From contig CM055096.1 of NCBI GenBank assembly GCA_029204225.1, forward strand, positions 28,595,995 to 28,659,994: a stretch of DNA of 64,000 nucleotides, written 5' to 3'. Position numbers and translations under genes: made by a program. Source of the stretch: Diphasiastrum complanatum. Lineage: Eukaryota > Streptophyta > Lycopodiopsida > Lycopodiales > Lycopodiaceae. The notes below the pieces were generated by a model that did no database searches, was not told the origin of the DNA, and was given only the letters and a program-made list of their open reading frames with translations. Shown here in pieces: positions 20,644 to 32,879 of this stretch. How positions within the stretch are numbered: position 1 is the first letter of the stretch; each line of letters opens with the position of its first letter.

Positions 20644-22330
20644 TAATATGTGATTCTTGTGGATGAAGCTAATGTATGCAACTCTTCTTAAAGGTCTATG
20701 AGCAGAAGTTGTAGGATTCAAAGCCTTCATCTGGTGTACGATCCTTTTCTTGAACTTTATAGAAGTGAAATTATTGCTCTGTGTAAATTTGGAGTTTCCA
20801 TAATTTGGGTCTTTTTTGCTTTTATCCCCTCAAGAAACCTATTTTATTATTCTATTCACTTCTGTTGATCTCTTAACTTAAAAAGGAGATATTTTGCCTG
20901 TTCATGATAACATGGTTCAAGGTGGAAGTCACAAGAAAAACTGCTTAACGGAATGGTTTAGGGATGTTTTGAAGCAAGAATGACAGCCTGCTAAAGTGGC
21001 CAAAAGATGGAACTTATTCATGTAAAGTATGTAGATAGTCATGGTAATCATGTGTATGGGAACTTTTTGTAAGCCGTTAAACTTTATGAATTCATAAGTC
21101 TTTTCGCCAATCCTTTGCAGGATGTACAACACATCGGAAGCCCAATGATTTTAGCCTATGTTCCTTCAAGATGGCTGTTATGTGAAGATGCTGAAGCCCT
21201 GAAGTTTTTCAAGTCATTTCGAATTTTTGTGAAAACCTTTGTAAGACACTTTGTTAATCTGTAACAAACACCAAGATATGCACTCCAGTGTGCGAAGTTC
21301 AAGCCTTTGAGCAGCTCGTTATCCTGGAGCATCGGCAGCCCTCGGCCCACACGGGCAAGGTCCATTACTGATTGTTCAACATTGAAGCACAATTATTATG
21401 TCTAACTCAGTTAGAATTTGTTGACGTTAAAGTTTTCTCTTTGATGAGTGAGTGAAAGAGTGAGCAGTTTTTGTCATGAAGCATTATAATAGTCAGCCAT
21501 AAACCTCTCCATTGTAATGGCTACGGGTAGGCAGCCCTAGATGGTCATGCCATCCTGATTAAAGACAAGTTGTCAAAAAAGCACATATGATAAACTTCCA
21601 ATAACGTTGCTCCTATAGTCAAGATATGTGTGAGATTGGAATCCCCTTCCTGTGTATAAAATGCAGAAGAACTCTGCCATCCCGTGAAACTAATCTAAGG
21701 ATTCTTGAAGTGATTTTCAACCTGAACATGTTTTTTTGAAGCCCAAACAGATCCATGGAGAGGGAAGCAGAATCCTACTGAAAGTGCTCAGTTGAAGGCT
21801 TGATAGAGAATTCTTACATAGAAAAGAAAGCAAAATGACATAAATGTGTTTGCATCCCAACGGTTGGTTTACTGAACAAGAAGATTCCTTAACGAGGGCC
21901 CAACCGCTTTGGTGAAAGGATTCAATTGAGGGTAGATACTTTGCGAAGAGTCTAAGAACCTTTTATCTTTGTATTAAAATTTGTGAGGGATGCTAAATTT
22001 CAATGAATCACAAAAATCTGCATTGGAGGTAAGTGTCAAGTCTTCAGTACAAACCTCAAATCTCAGGGAATTTTACTTTCAAGATTTCATGAACGCATAA
22101 GACTTAAGGGTAAGTGCGAACAAGTAGGCCATACAAATATTTGTGGCACTTTCGTGGGTCAAATGTGTGAATGTCGGTCAAACCCGTGCACTTGCGCCCC
22201 TATTGTTCCAGTGAGTGACTATGGAGTGTGATTGATGGATCTACAATGGCAACCAACTTCCAACTCTGTAGCCTCCAAAGTGTTAGTATTAGACTTGTGA
22301 CGGTTGTGATAATTGGCCATTACGCAGTCC
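20644..22330. other. no gene recognised
   Basis: AT-rich intergenic sequence. Short frames here (for example 21156-21392, minus) have no motif, splice context or codon pattern that supports a gene. Confidence 0.4.
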
Positions 22331-22338
22331 AATGTTCT

Positions 22339-22371
22339 TACAACAAGAATATTTCCAACATTCTTGTTGTA
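22339..22371. repeat. perfect 12-bp hairpin
   Basis: TACAACAAGAAT and ATTCTTGTTGTA flank a 9-base loop. It has no T-tract after it and no gene beside it, so its role is unknown. Confidence 0.7.
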
Positions 22372-22907
22372 TTTGATAAGAGGAGCCAAAGTCACCCAAT
22401 TGTGCAATGAAGTTGGCGTCCAATAATAAATCTTCACATTGGTGTGCATTATTCTTTTTCCGTAAGAATAATTCCTTTCTTTGTCTTACTAGTTTTTCAC
22501 TCTTTTTGAAGGTAAAACAAAATGTTACCCAAGCTGCATACTCATTTGTATCTTCACTTCTAGTTTGGGAAGTTATTCTTGGATTTGAACATCTTGTTGA
22601 GTTTGTTGTTGGCCATCAACTCATAAAAAGTCAAAGGTTGTCTTTTTCATGGCACTATCCACCAACACCATTGAAATTTTGTGGCAAAATTTTAGTTTCG
22701 GCCATAAAATTATGCTCCTCTTCCGAGGATGTCTTAGAAGTTGCTCAACATCCATTGTGCAATAGTTAGATTTCATGCCAAATGTTTGTTTTTTCTTTGA
22801 ATTTATATGTGCTTGCTTGCCAAAGATTCAAAACTTTCACCAGAAGTCTCATGTGGACAACCAATGAGAGATTGACATGTGGCACTAGAATTCATGCTAG
22901 AATCTTC

Positions 22908-22936
22908 ATGTGGTAGCCAATGATAGGCTACCACAT
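22908..22936. repeat. perfect 11-bp hairpin
   Basis: ATGTGGTAGCC and GGCTACCACAT flank a 7-base loop. Related CATGTGG and CCACATAG words recur nearby (22851-22990), suggesting a small decayed repeat. Confidence 0.65.
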
Positions 22937-22989
22937 AGCAAATGGGTATACTAGCAGAAGGTCCATGTGCTATGTGGTTGCCAATCATT

Positions 22990-24365
22990 GGATGTTCACA
23001 CTTGAAACTTTTGTTGGAAGGTCCATATATCTAGAGCTAAGATAAACTCACTTGCATTGTGGCATTACATAGGATTGATGCATGCTAGCCTTCTGCACCC
23101 TTGGCCCAAAGTCTCCCCAAAATCCCTTCCCCAAGCTAGAGATTCCAATGCATCGGAAGCCAATTTTTATAAACATCGACATCAGATCAACCCTCCAGTA
23201 GTTGTGATGATATTTCGAAGTGGATGTCAAAATTTGATGGATTTTAAATTCGACAATTTTTGACGTGTAGATCGTCATGAAATTTTGAATATGTGTCAAA
23301 AGATCTATTTGTATGTTGTAACCAGATCTCGTACATAGAGTGATTCCACATGTGTGGAGCCTATTCCCACATGTAAAAAATAGACCTAGCTAGGCTCATA
23401 CCAAATCTCATGAGTTGAAAAGGCCATTTGGCAAGTTTTTATAAGTTGAGATCAATTTCTTTAAATCTAGGAATTTTGGAGAGGTGCAATTTAATTGGAT
23501 GCCTCTGTATTAGGGGTAGACTTTAGGAGTGAGATAAAGACATGACACTCTCACACATGTGAGATTAGCTTAAACTAGCATGAGCTCCATCAATTTTTGT
23601 ATATGTGCTTTTGGAGCTCATTCCACTGGAAAAAAAAAATTGGAGAGTTGAAGAGTTTTGGAAATTTCAGTTACTAACTTGTGTGGATCTTCCATTTGTA
23701 TGCATTTCTTTGAGTTCAATGTTTTAATGATCACTTGTATTTTTTTCTTAGCCCTTCACATGTGTGAAGCTATTTTGGTCGTGTAACACTTGTTTTTTTA
23801 TTGTTCTTGCTAGCTAGTCTACATTGTGTCAATACTAGCTTTCAATATTGATGGAGATAAAGGTAGCAATGCATCCAATCCCTCTTGTGCATTGATTAGA
23901 TCCAATTAAGGTCTAAAAGTTTCCGTTCTTCACATAGGAAGAGGGAGAAACTCCATTGTCCATCAATGGCCTTTTCTTGGCCACTTTCTCGTAACACTAT
24001 TTTTTGTGGCTACACTCATTGACTTAGCAATTTGGACTTGTGTTTTTGGGGACCCAAGATTGGGGACCCAAAATTGATTGTGTATGGGGCTACAACTATA
24101 GGGGTTGCTTGCATTTGCGAGGGTGGGCTCCATACCTTGTGCTTGCTTGGCCTCCTCCCAGTGTTCTAGTTTTTTTTATGAGAGAATATTAAAGCAATGA
24201 GTACATAATCGTCCTCTAGGTCGAGTATAGTAACTATACTCAAACATCTTCCTCTAGGAGATCGTTTGATTTGTCTATTTTCTTTTGTGCCATCTTGGGG
24301 ATTGAGCTCTATGATTGCAACATCTTGTGGGATGAGTGAATAACTCAGTGTTGTATTAAGCTCTC
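22990..24365. other. no gene recognised
   Basis: AT-rich DNA with scattered CACATGTG words near 23340-23580. It may be old LTR material, but no ends, primer site or coding domain can be shown. Confidence 0.35.
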
Positions 24366-24371
24366 ATGGGT

Positions 24372-24393
24372 GTGCGCGCGCGCGCGCGCACAC
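24372..24393. repeat. alternating GC/TG microsatellite
   Basis: A short alternating purine-pyrimidine tract centred on GCGCGCGCGC. Such tracts can adopt Z-DNA; no gene adjoins it. Confidence 0.8.
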
Positions 24394-24399
24394 GACACA

Positions 24400-26472
24400 A
24401 TGGCATTTGTTTTGGGGCTTTGATCTAAAAAAGAATAATCTTTCTAGGTATTTTTTAAACCATCTAACTTGTTTTTTATGAGTCAACATCCAAATTATTT
24501 AAAAGATATACATTATAACAATGGATCATGACAAAAGTTTTTTACAAATTTTGTAAAATCATCAACATCTAATGTTGGCAAAAAAAACTTTGTAAATCGA
24601 CTTTTCTTCATTGGCATTGAGTTGAGGATGATGGTTGTGCTAATAATCCCAAGTTGTTCTTTTAAAATAGCTATGATTGATTTTTGTAAATGATAGTCAA
24701 TTCAAAATTAAAATTTAAAACATCTATGTTTTCTAAATTTGAACCCATATCTTCCTAAAAAGCACTTGTTGAGGTCGTGCGCAACCAATGGACTTGTAAT
24801 ACTTTTGTCTGAGTATTGCTTTGAATGAAGCCAAACATTTTCACAATCCAAAATGGATGTCTTTCACTAGTTCAAAAGCAAAAAAAAATCGCAACAAGAC
24901 CTTCAATCTGAATTTCATTAAGATCATCACACCTTTATTTTGGGAGCTTTTATAGTTTGTTTGTTCTTTTTGGAGCCCAAATAATTTTCATGTTCCTCGC
25001 CTTGTCAAAAATCATTATTTTGTGGAAGATTGGAAGATTAAGCAATGGTCATTGGAGCTCCTAACTTGAAAAGCCATTGAAATCCTTTAGTTGACGATGC
25101 ATTTCCAAGGTGGAACAAATCGATTCTTTGTTCTTCAAAAAAGTCCATCCACCAATGTTGATCAAATTAATTGATAAACTGATAAATTGTTTGAATGCTT
25201 GATTTTAAAAAGTTTGATGAGACAATTTGATCAACCTCACGATGTTCTCTTTGGGAATTATGGTCTTCTAACATAGATTTTAGAGGAAGTAATGTTGCAA
25301 GCTTGACTAGAGCAAAAGGCACATTAAGCAAAAATTGAACCACCTCATTAGGTCACCATGATCCTGAATTTGAATAATATTTGCTCCACAACAATGTAAT
25401 TCTAGTTTTATTACATTTAATTTTAAATTGATGTAGAACGCTAATGTCAGTAATATTAGTTATGTAACGCTCCATCTCGTTAGACACCTTAATGTAATCT
25501 CAAAAATCATATCTATGTCAGATTAACGACAATTGGTTTTGGCACATATGATACTTCAACAATACTTTAAAGCACCAGTAAAGAAAATGCCTTCTTGCAC
25601 CTAAGCCTTTTATTGTGGGTGTAGGCTGCCAACAAGAATCCTATCTTTATTTTTTTGGAAATATTTTTATCCACCAACATTGAGAAATATGCTAGTTTAG
25701 TCTGATTCTTATTTTCTCTAATAGTATTATCAAGATGCAAATAAAGAATTTCATAAAGATCTCACTGGATATTATCTTATATACAATGGTAATTGTTATA
25801 TTTGGATCGTTTCAAACATTAGGATAGTTAAAAAATATTTTGGATTCCAAAGTGCCGATGAATACAAGCATGCCAACCAAATGAATCTGAATAAATTTGA
25901 CCTTGTTCAGATGTTTCGACACCCTAACAAAATGAGACTAGAAGGTCTTTTTGTTTATCCATGCCATCAATGACAAGGCCCAAATACTTTTGAGTACACT
26001 CTAATTTTTTTTCTTTTAGATGTGTTGCTACTTTTTGTCTCTCAATTGTCTATTGATCTTTGTGCATTTGTAGCACTTTCGTAGCATCCACTAGAAAAAA
26101 CAAATCAAAATAGGTAAAATAAATAATATCATTCTTTAATAAAATAACCAAAATAAAAACACTTGCTCAATTGATTTTTACCTTGTTTATCTAGAGTCTT
26201 TGCAAGCTATTTACTAGATTTTAAAAGTTCACAAATAGAACAAATTATCATTTTTAATTTCCTGAGAACTTTTACTAGGCTAAATTTTCCTTCCAAATCC
26301 TAAAGAACTATGAATAATCTAAATAGGAACATTTTTCGCTTTGGGAGAAGTCCTTGTATATAAAAAATATTTTCAATTTTGTGAAATTGTCAAAAAGGTA
26401 AAAATATAAAAAATTTCACAAATTTTTTCCATGCACGTCTACAAAATGCTTCAACCAAGCAGTTGTGTTTAA
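24400..26472. other. no gene recognised
   Basis: About 2 kb of AT-rich sequence with no ORF over 60 codons supported by motif or context. It may contain a highly decayed transposon, but nothing can be named. Confidence 0.35.
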
Positions 26473-26886
26473 AGCATCTAGAGACACAGTTCGTTCTCGC
26501 AAAGAGCCTTGTAATGTCAGATCTCTTTTGCAAGTTTACATGCATTCTTTGAAGTCTAGAATTTTCAATTGCATGAACAACCTTGTAAGCTTTACAACAA
26601 ACTTTTGTTGTATCAAAAAATAGGAGCAACAATTTATGTCCAGCTTAATAGTTGTGTGAAAATAGTTAAAAACTAGCTAGAGCATCTTAGACACAGTTCG
26701 TTCTCGTAGAGAGCCTTGTAATGTCAGATCTTTTTGCAATCTTACATGCATTCTTTGAAGTCTAGAATTTTCAAATGCATGAATAACCTTGTAAGCTTTA
26801 CGACAAACTTTTGTTGTATTCAGAAAATAGGAACAACATTTTCTGTCCAGCCTAATAATTGTGTGAAAATAGTCAAAAACTACCTA
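26473..26886. repeat. 208-bp direct tandem duplication
   Basis: Copy 1 runs 26473-26680 and copy 2 runs 26681 to about 26886. They share long runs such as CACAGTTCGTTCTCG and CTTTGAAGTCTAGAATTTTC, with scattered substitutions and small indels. The units do not code. Confidence 0.85.
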
Positions 26887-27089
26887 GTAGTCTATTGCCA
26901 AGTGGCACCGTTATATATGGCCAAATGTCACATAGTTTTGTACATAATTAGGTACTAATATGAAGATGGTCTAAATCCATTCACATGCCGAGAGGTGGCC
27001 GAATTGAGACACTCCCCCCCCCCCCGCCCAAATCCAAATCCAACTCAAGGTCCTAAATCCTAACTTAGAGGGAGTTCGGTTGCAATGCA
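26887..27089. other. spacer with poly-C run
   Basis: It has a C-run of about 13 bases near 27007. No gene is present. Confidence 0.4.
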
Positions 27090-27645
27090 TGTAACACACC
27101 CAATCCAACCACCAAGTGGGTGTGATTCCTAGTTTAGGGGATTAGATAATAGGGTTAGGTCTGTTATGTCCATGTCATGTACAAGGGAATTGGAATAATT
27201 CCTGACGTGGATAGCCGATCACTCATTGTATGTGGTTATTAGTTATGCTACGTCATTTAGGACGTGGTCACATCAAGTAAATAATAATCATATGAGGGCC
27301 CAGACCTATAATTGGACATAGGAGCATTTGCATGGTGAGTGACTACTTTAATGCAAGAATAGGAGGTCAATAGCTTAATATAGGTTGCATGGGGATCCTA
27401 AAGGAAATATTCTCTCCTCTTGGAGAGAATACATTCCATGGAAACTCGCCCATCTCCCTATTGGAATTTCAGAATCTTGAGCCAGTTTTTTCTCTCCTCT
27501 CTTGTATTCATTCACTGTGGCTTGGGGGTGAAGGGTTAGGGTATTGACTAGCCTCTTCATGTTGGTTGGGTGGTTTATGCTCCACAATTGTCCTTTTGGT
27601 TTGCATGTGACAGGATTCTTGAAGATCTTCACTTGGCGATCGTTA
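27090..27645 (+). repeat. Ty3/gypsy 5' LTR
   Basis: It starts TGTAACAC, a common gypsy LTR start, and ends just before a Met-tRNA-type primer site. Downstream gypsy coding fragments in the same orientation support it. The exact 3' end is uncertain by a few bases because the CA terminus has decayed. Confidence 0.65.
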
Positions 27646-27648
27646 TAG

Positions 27649-27660
27649 TGGTATTAGAGC
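27649..27660 (+). other. primer binding site (degenerate)
   Basis: TGGTATTAGAGC differs from the Met-tRNA primer site at one base. Confidence 0.7.
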
Positions 27661-27664
27661 CTGG

Positions 27665-28880
27665 ATCACATCAACCAGGAGGTGGAGCTTGAGGACCTTG
27701 GAGTTTTGCAGTTTTTTTGGTGTATGTCTTTGCTTATTCTTCCAGGTGGTGGAATTCATTTCCAAGTAGGTGGCTTCCCAGATCCTTAGTGTACTTTCAG
27801 CCTAAAGATAATAATTGTGGATGTGCTCCATAAATTTTGATGGAAACCATAGGATTTTTGGTGGTTTTAGTGAAAATTTCACCTAGAATTCATGGTTTTT
27901 GCTTGGAATTGATCATAGGTACTGGTGTAGTACGTTTTCCAAATTGTACTTACTATTTTACAGTCATTAATGATGGGATCTAATGATTGCATGATGTTTG
28001 AATAGTCAAAAGGATGATTAGATAGTGATTTTGGACAAAAAAAATTGGGCTTTTTGGACTAGAAATGGGCTATAGAATCCATGTTTGACTAAAATCAGAA
28101 CTTTTAATGCCTGCATGTAATGGATTTACAGGCTGCACTTATTTGTGGATTTATCCCACAAATTTTGGTCAAAATTGGTCAAAAGACATAATTTTTTGAT
28201 GATTTTGGACTAATTTTGTGGTAGATCTCAAAATTATTAGCCAATAGTTGGTAAGCACGTTTTCAAAGGTGTAATGAAGCTGTCCTAAATATGTCATGAA
28301 GTTTGGTTAGGATTGGACACCATTAGGGGGCTCAAAACATAAAAAAATAGTGTATTTTTGGGCATGAAAATCTATCAAATGGGGGTCTGAACTTGTTGGT
28401 TCTCATTACAAGCTTAAAGATATGATGGAGTGCCTCTAATTTGAGCCATCATGCATCCAATTTGGATAGGTGAGCATTAGACACCATCATCTTGAAATTT
28501 TGCTTGTTGAAGGAGGCCAAAAATGCATTTTTTGCATGATTTGAGCTTATGATTGCTTGATGGACTTGTTAGAAGCTTCTATGCCTCTCTAATGAACCGT
28601 AGTAGAGTGCTTGTAACCTCTGATTGGATGCTTATTGGGATGGAGTACAATTTTTTATGATACCACCTTCCTAAAGTGCGCCCTACTACCTGAATATTGG
28701 CCATTTACTGATCGCACGTGTGAAGCCTAGGTGGCAGGGTGATGTGGCAACTACCTTGTAGACCCACTCTCCCTTCGTATTGTGCTTTATTGCGACCAAT
28801 TTGGTGTCCTGTAGAGAAAGTTATGGCCGTATATCTAGCTTCAGGTCGGAGTTGGAGACGTGGGATGTTAAAGTTCCAAG
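27665..28880 (+). other. leader or decayed gag region, non-coding
   Basis: Gag would be expected here, but all frames are broken. Repeated TTTTGG and ATTTTGG words and the lack of a motif suggest advanced decay or a non-coding leader. Confidence 0.35.
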
Positions 28881-29360
28881 ACTTCCAGTTTAGATCCAAG
28901 ATAACAAAGAGTTAATAGATTTCCATGTTTTAGATTTAGCACGCACGAACATAATTTTAGGATACGAGTGGTTATTTAATAAGCATCCCGAGATAGATCT
29001 TGAGAAGCATGTTTTCTCTTTTCAGGAGGGTAAAAAAATAGTTACATTATTGGAGGCAAATATGTACATCCATCTGGGATGAGTTCATTTGCTAATATAA
29101 TGGAAATTTTTGATTCACAGTATGAAGCTTATTCTTTATTTGCTAAGCCAATTTTGGATTTATCTTTCGGACGAGATTTAGTCATTATGAATTTCTCGTG
29201 CTTCCTTTTGGGTTGACGAATGCACCAACTATGTTCCAACAGATGATGAATGATCTTTTTTGTCCATATCTAGGGAAGTCTGTGGTTGTATTCTTAGATG
29301 ACATTCTCATCTACAGTAGGACACTTACGGAGCATTTGAGTCATCTTAAGACTGTCTAAA
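28881..29360 (+). pseudogene. gypsy protease end and RT fragment
   Basis: About 28900-29060 reads FHVLDLARTNIILGYEWLF and then NKHPEIDLEKHVFSF, the C-terminal part of the protease. After a deletion, 29165-29350 reads [37 protein letters not shown] and [18 protein letters not shown], with both catalytic Asp kept. The fingers of RT are missing and the frame ends at 29360, where an insertion begins. Confidence 0.8.
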
Positions 29361-30450
29361 GGTCTTAACTTCAATGACCCCTATATGTCCATTTAGTGTT
29401 GGGGGCTAAATGGCAAGTTACCCTTGGATAAGGAATACCCTTAGGATTAAGGGTAGGTGCCTTTGGATAAGGGCAGACAAGTGACTATACCTTGGTCGGA
29501 GGTATGGAATCAAGTTAACCTTGGATAAGGGATACCCTTAGGATTAAGGATATGTGCCTTTAGATTAAGGTATTGGTGTCCTTGGATAAGGGCAGGTAGT
29601 TGTCTATGCCTTGGTCGGAGGTATGGAACCTAGTGAGGTGTTAGAAAGTCATTACCATGGGTGTTTTGGCTATTTTTCTAGACCTTGGGCCTCAACCTTG
29701 AACCATATCACTTTATTGGTCTAGGACCAAAGTATACTTGCACAACTTGGGCAATGGGACCTAGTAGGAGGGCGCCCTTCTAAAGTGTCCATTGAGTTCC
29801 CAACCTCCACAAGAAAGGCATTCAAAGAGTCATAGGTTATGGAAGAAGTCTCTTGACCTTCCATAAGCCTATGAAGGTTCTTTAACTCCCCTAGGCCTCT
29901 CTCTTTCTCAGGTTGTGCATGGAACTCCATAATGTATTGGAGGGTGCCATTTGCCATCTACATGAGGGGAGGAAGGTGCCCACAGGGAGGGAGGGAGATC
30001 TCTTTTGTTTGCTAAGCTTATGCTCTAGTGTGGCCACTAGTTTGTAGAGTGTTTTCTTGTGTGCAGTATGCTTAGGGTTTGGATCTTGCTTATGGTATGG
30101 GACATAAGTAGGGTTTGGATCTTGAGTATGCTATGGTTTGTGGTGGTATGCTTGTGATAAGTTATTGGTTAGCAAGGGGGTGCTAGATTAGCCAAGTTGC
30201 AGGATTGCATGTGCTAGCTAGTTATGGTTGGGTGGTGAATATTTGAGGCCACTTGTTATCTACCTTTGTGATTAAGATTAGGGACACAACTAGAGGAGAG
30301 ATCCATGGAGGCTTGAAGATCCTTACTTGCAGGTGGAGGCATCCTAACTTGGAGTTGGGGAGCATCTTGGAGGTTGCAGGTTACTTGGAGGACCTTTGGA
30401 GGCACTACCTTTGGATTAGGAGGACTTCTTGACTTCATTTGTAAAAAAAG
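29361..30450. repeat. insertion of about 1.1 kb with tandem repeat
   Basis: It separates RT from RNase H of one gypsy element. Inside, a ~100-120-bp unit occurs twice (about 29413-29511 and 29512-29630), rich in CCTTGGATAAGG, CCCTTAGGATTAAGG and CTTGGTCGGAGGTATGGAA. The second unit has about 20 extra bases. No ends or target duplication could be placed; short ORFs on the minus strand have no motif. Confidence 0.55.
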
Positions 30451-30825
30451 ACAGAGTTAATAAAAAGAAAAAGGGAGGTCAACCTAGTGAGGCTATTGAG
30501 TGAAATGATGAATTGAACCGATGCTTTGAGAAACTCAAGCAAATGGTTGCAGTTCTTCTACAGGAGGATAGGCTGATAGCGTTTGAAAGCAAGAAACACA
30601 CGGAGCCTCAACTGCATTACACAACTCAGGAGAAGGAGTTATTTGCTATGATACATGCACTGAAAACTTAGAGGCATTACCTTTATGGTAGTCAGTTTAT
30701 AGTGTATACAGATCACTAGCCTCTAAAGTACTTTTGTAATCAGAACGATCTGAGGGGTTGTAAAGCTTGCTGGACTGAGCTTATGCAGGAATTATTTTGA
30801 TTCCCTTGTACAAGACATGGACATA
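30451..30825 (+). pseudogene. gypsy RNase H remnant
   Basis: In one frame with stops it reads CFEKLKQMVAVLLQEDRL, IAFESKKHTEPQLHY, TTQEKELFAMIHALKT, RHYLYGSQFIVYTDH and CWTELMQELF, the connection and RNase H of a gypsy pol. It continues the element at 27090-29360. Confidence 0.75.
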
Positions 30826-30829
30826 ACAA

Positions 30830-31233
30830 GGTCAACACCTAATAATGGAAAACCCTAATGCTCAAATCTAAGTTGATCCATTATTAGCTTGATGAGGATT
30901 ATTTTGTACATACACTTTTGAGATGATGAAATTGATGGTAATTTTGGCAATTTTGCTCTTGCAAGTGGAATACATGCTTGATTAATGTGATGTGTTTTGG
31001 GTCTATTGAGTAGAATTAAACCTGATGATACTACTATAATTTCCACATGTTTGATAGGCTATGAAGATCAGTCAATGCTAATTTACTTGTGGTGTTCAAA
31101 GACAATTGTCATTTTAGGTGTAAAATTGCTAGATTTGATGTCTAGATTTCTATTTATTTAATCTAAGTGTAATCCTTGATGTTCGATTCATGATTAGAGA
31201 TTTAAATGAGGTTCATAGCCTCTGATTTTGACA
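30830..31233 (+). repeat. copia LTR, plus strand (5' limit unclear)
   Basis: It ends GACA directly before a perfect Met-tRNA primer site. The upstream end is set at the break of the RNase H remnant. The LTR end is loosely like that of the minus-strand copia LTR at 55339. Confidence 0.5.
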
Positions 31234-31245
31234 TGGTATCAGAGC
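31234..31245 (+). other. primer binding site, initiator Met-tRNA
   Basis: TGGTATCAGAGC, identical to the canonical copia primer site. Confidence 0.9.
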
Positions 31246-32059
31246 CAAGATCCAAGTATTCACCAAGTTCTATTCCAAACTAACAAGTTTTTATGTTCTT
31301 AGTGGCTGTTTTGAAGCGTTTCATTATTACTTTGATTCTAATCGATTCTCAGATGGTTTTAGGATCAAGTAAGTTCCTTTCACTATGTGTGATGCTCAAA
31401 AACTGAGAATGATCCAAAACTGTGTGTTGGTACCAATTTAGTATGTGTTGCTAGATTTTGTGTTGCTAGAATACTCTAGAATCAAGAGCTCGAAGAGGAC
31501 TTTCACATGTATGTCATTTCTAGGGAAGGGGAAGCAAAGCATCACTTTTGTGGTATTGATCTGATGTTTTAGACCTTGATAGGACACCCAAACTGTGTTA
31601 TTTAAGTTCATATCAATCCAAGTACAATCTACTTTGTGTAAAAGCCAAAATGTCATTGATTTCTCAAGTGTAGTCAGGTTCATGATGAAAGATTGTGAAG
31701 TAGTTTAGCTTCAAATATCTTTTGATCCTTACCAAATCCCAAGTGGAGAGTGATTAGGCCTAAGTGAGTCTAAAATTAGTGTTTGGATATAATAAAAGTG
31801 ATTTGTAGCTCAAGCTTAAGTGCTTCAATCTTCGTGAATTGAACAAAGACAATTTGTCAAGCAAATTGACATTTGTGAAAAGAGTGAATCAAATAGTAAT
31901 CAAGACCTTAGTGGATTTTGATAGAACTTTGTGTACATGACTATAAGATTGCACACACATGCGAAATTATCTATGATCACAGTTCACACATGTGTACTTT
32001 GTGTACCACAACAATCTTGTTATGGATTCAATTGGAGCGTTTCTTTTGGAAGCTAGTGA
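31246..32059 (+). other. copia leader, no ORF
   Basis: Untranslated leader between the primer site and the gag remnant. No open frame or motif is seen. Confidence 0.4.
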
Positions 32060-32310
32060 GAGATTGCCTTTATCAAACTATCTTATATGGAAAGAGAGGA
32101 TGGACTAGTCCTTCAAGATTTCCTAGACATTGTAATGGGGATTGAGGAGGAGCCTCAAATCCTTATAGAGAATGTGAGATTCAAGAAGACATCTGGAATG
32201 ACACTTCATTGCATCAAGATGAATGTGTCCACTAAGATTCTTAGGGAGATAGGAGCATGTGTCTCTCCCAAAGATGCTTGGTATAAAGACTTCCTCCAAG
32301 GATAAAAGAC
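32060..32310 (+). pseudogene. copia gag fragment
   Basis: The frames give NYLIWKERMDLVLQDFLDIV, MGIEEEPQILIENVRFKKTS, MTLHCIKMNVSTKIL and GACVSPKDAW. They match by eye the gag at 54.2-54.5 kb (LALHCIKMNVANDLLKEVGA). The fragment stops near 32310. Confidence 0.75.
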
Positions 32311-32879
32311 TAGGATGCTGAAATCCACAGAACCAAGGGAAAACGGATGGTGAACAAACCAACCCAACCAAACCTAGATCGATTGGATCTAGCCCCCAAG
32401 TAGTGGATATACCAATCTATGCTGAATAGGAGAGATGTCATGCCGACAACATTTTGCTACCAATACCACAATCAGGCCTACACTAGTGAGGGAAATGGGT
32501 ATACTTATTCCCTCCAAGGCCCATGAACTACTAGTAGTGCATTGTGACACCTCACTGGACATGTCTGCATCCTAATTGGGCCACATCATCTAGTTCCCCT
32601 ATGACTCACTGATCACCATCATGAGTTTTAGGCCTCCATCTATTAATTATGACCATAAATGCATGAGGGCCCCAAACTCCTCATACTCGGGTTGAGGTAG
32701 GCCTACTAACCTCTAATGTGATAATCAAGTCGAGATCTCAGCCATGGGCATGAAATTCTTGTTGGAGATAATCTTCACTCCTACTCACCTAATTCATCTC
32801 CTGAGTACAATCATACTATGTAAATATTCTCTCTCTATAGCAATATGCAGCCTTACTAGCACAAGTCGAACAATCTATA

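Noticed and set aside
24372-24393. CpG-rich tract as a promoter element
   Set aside because: It is a dinucleotide repeat with no gene on either side.
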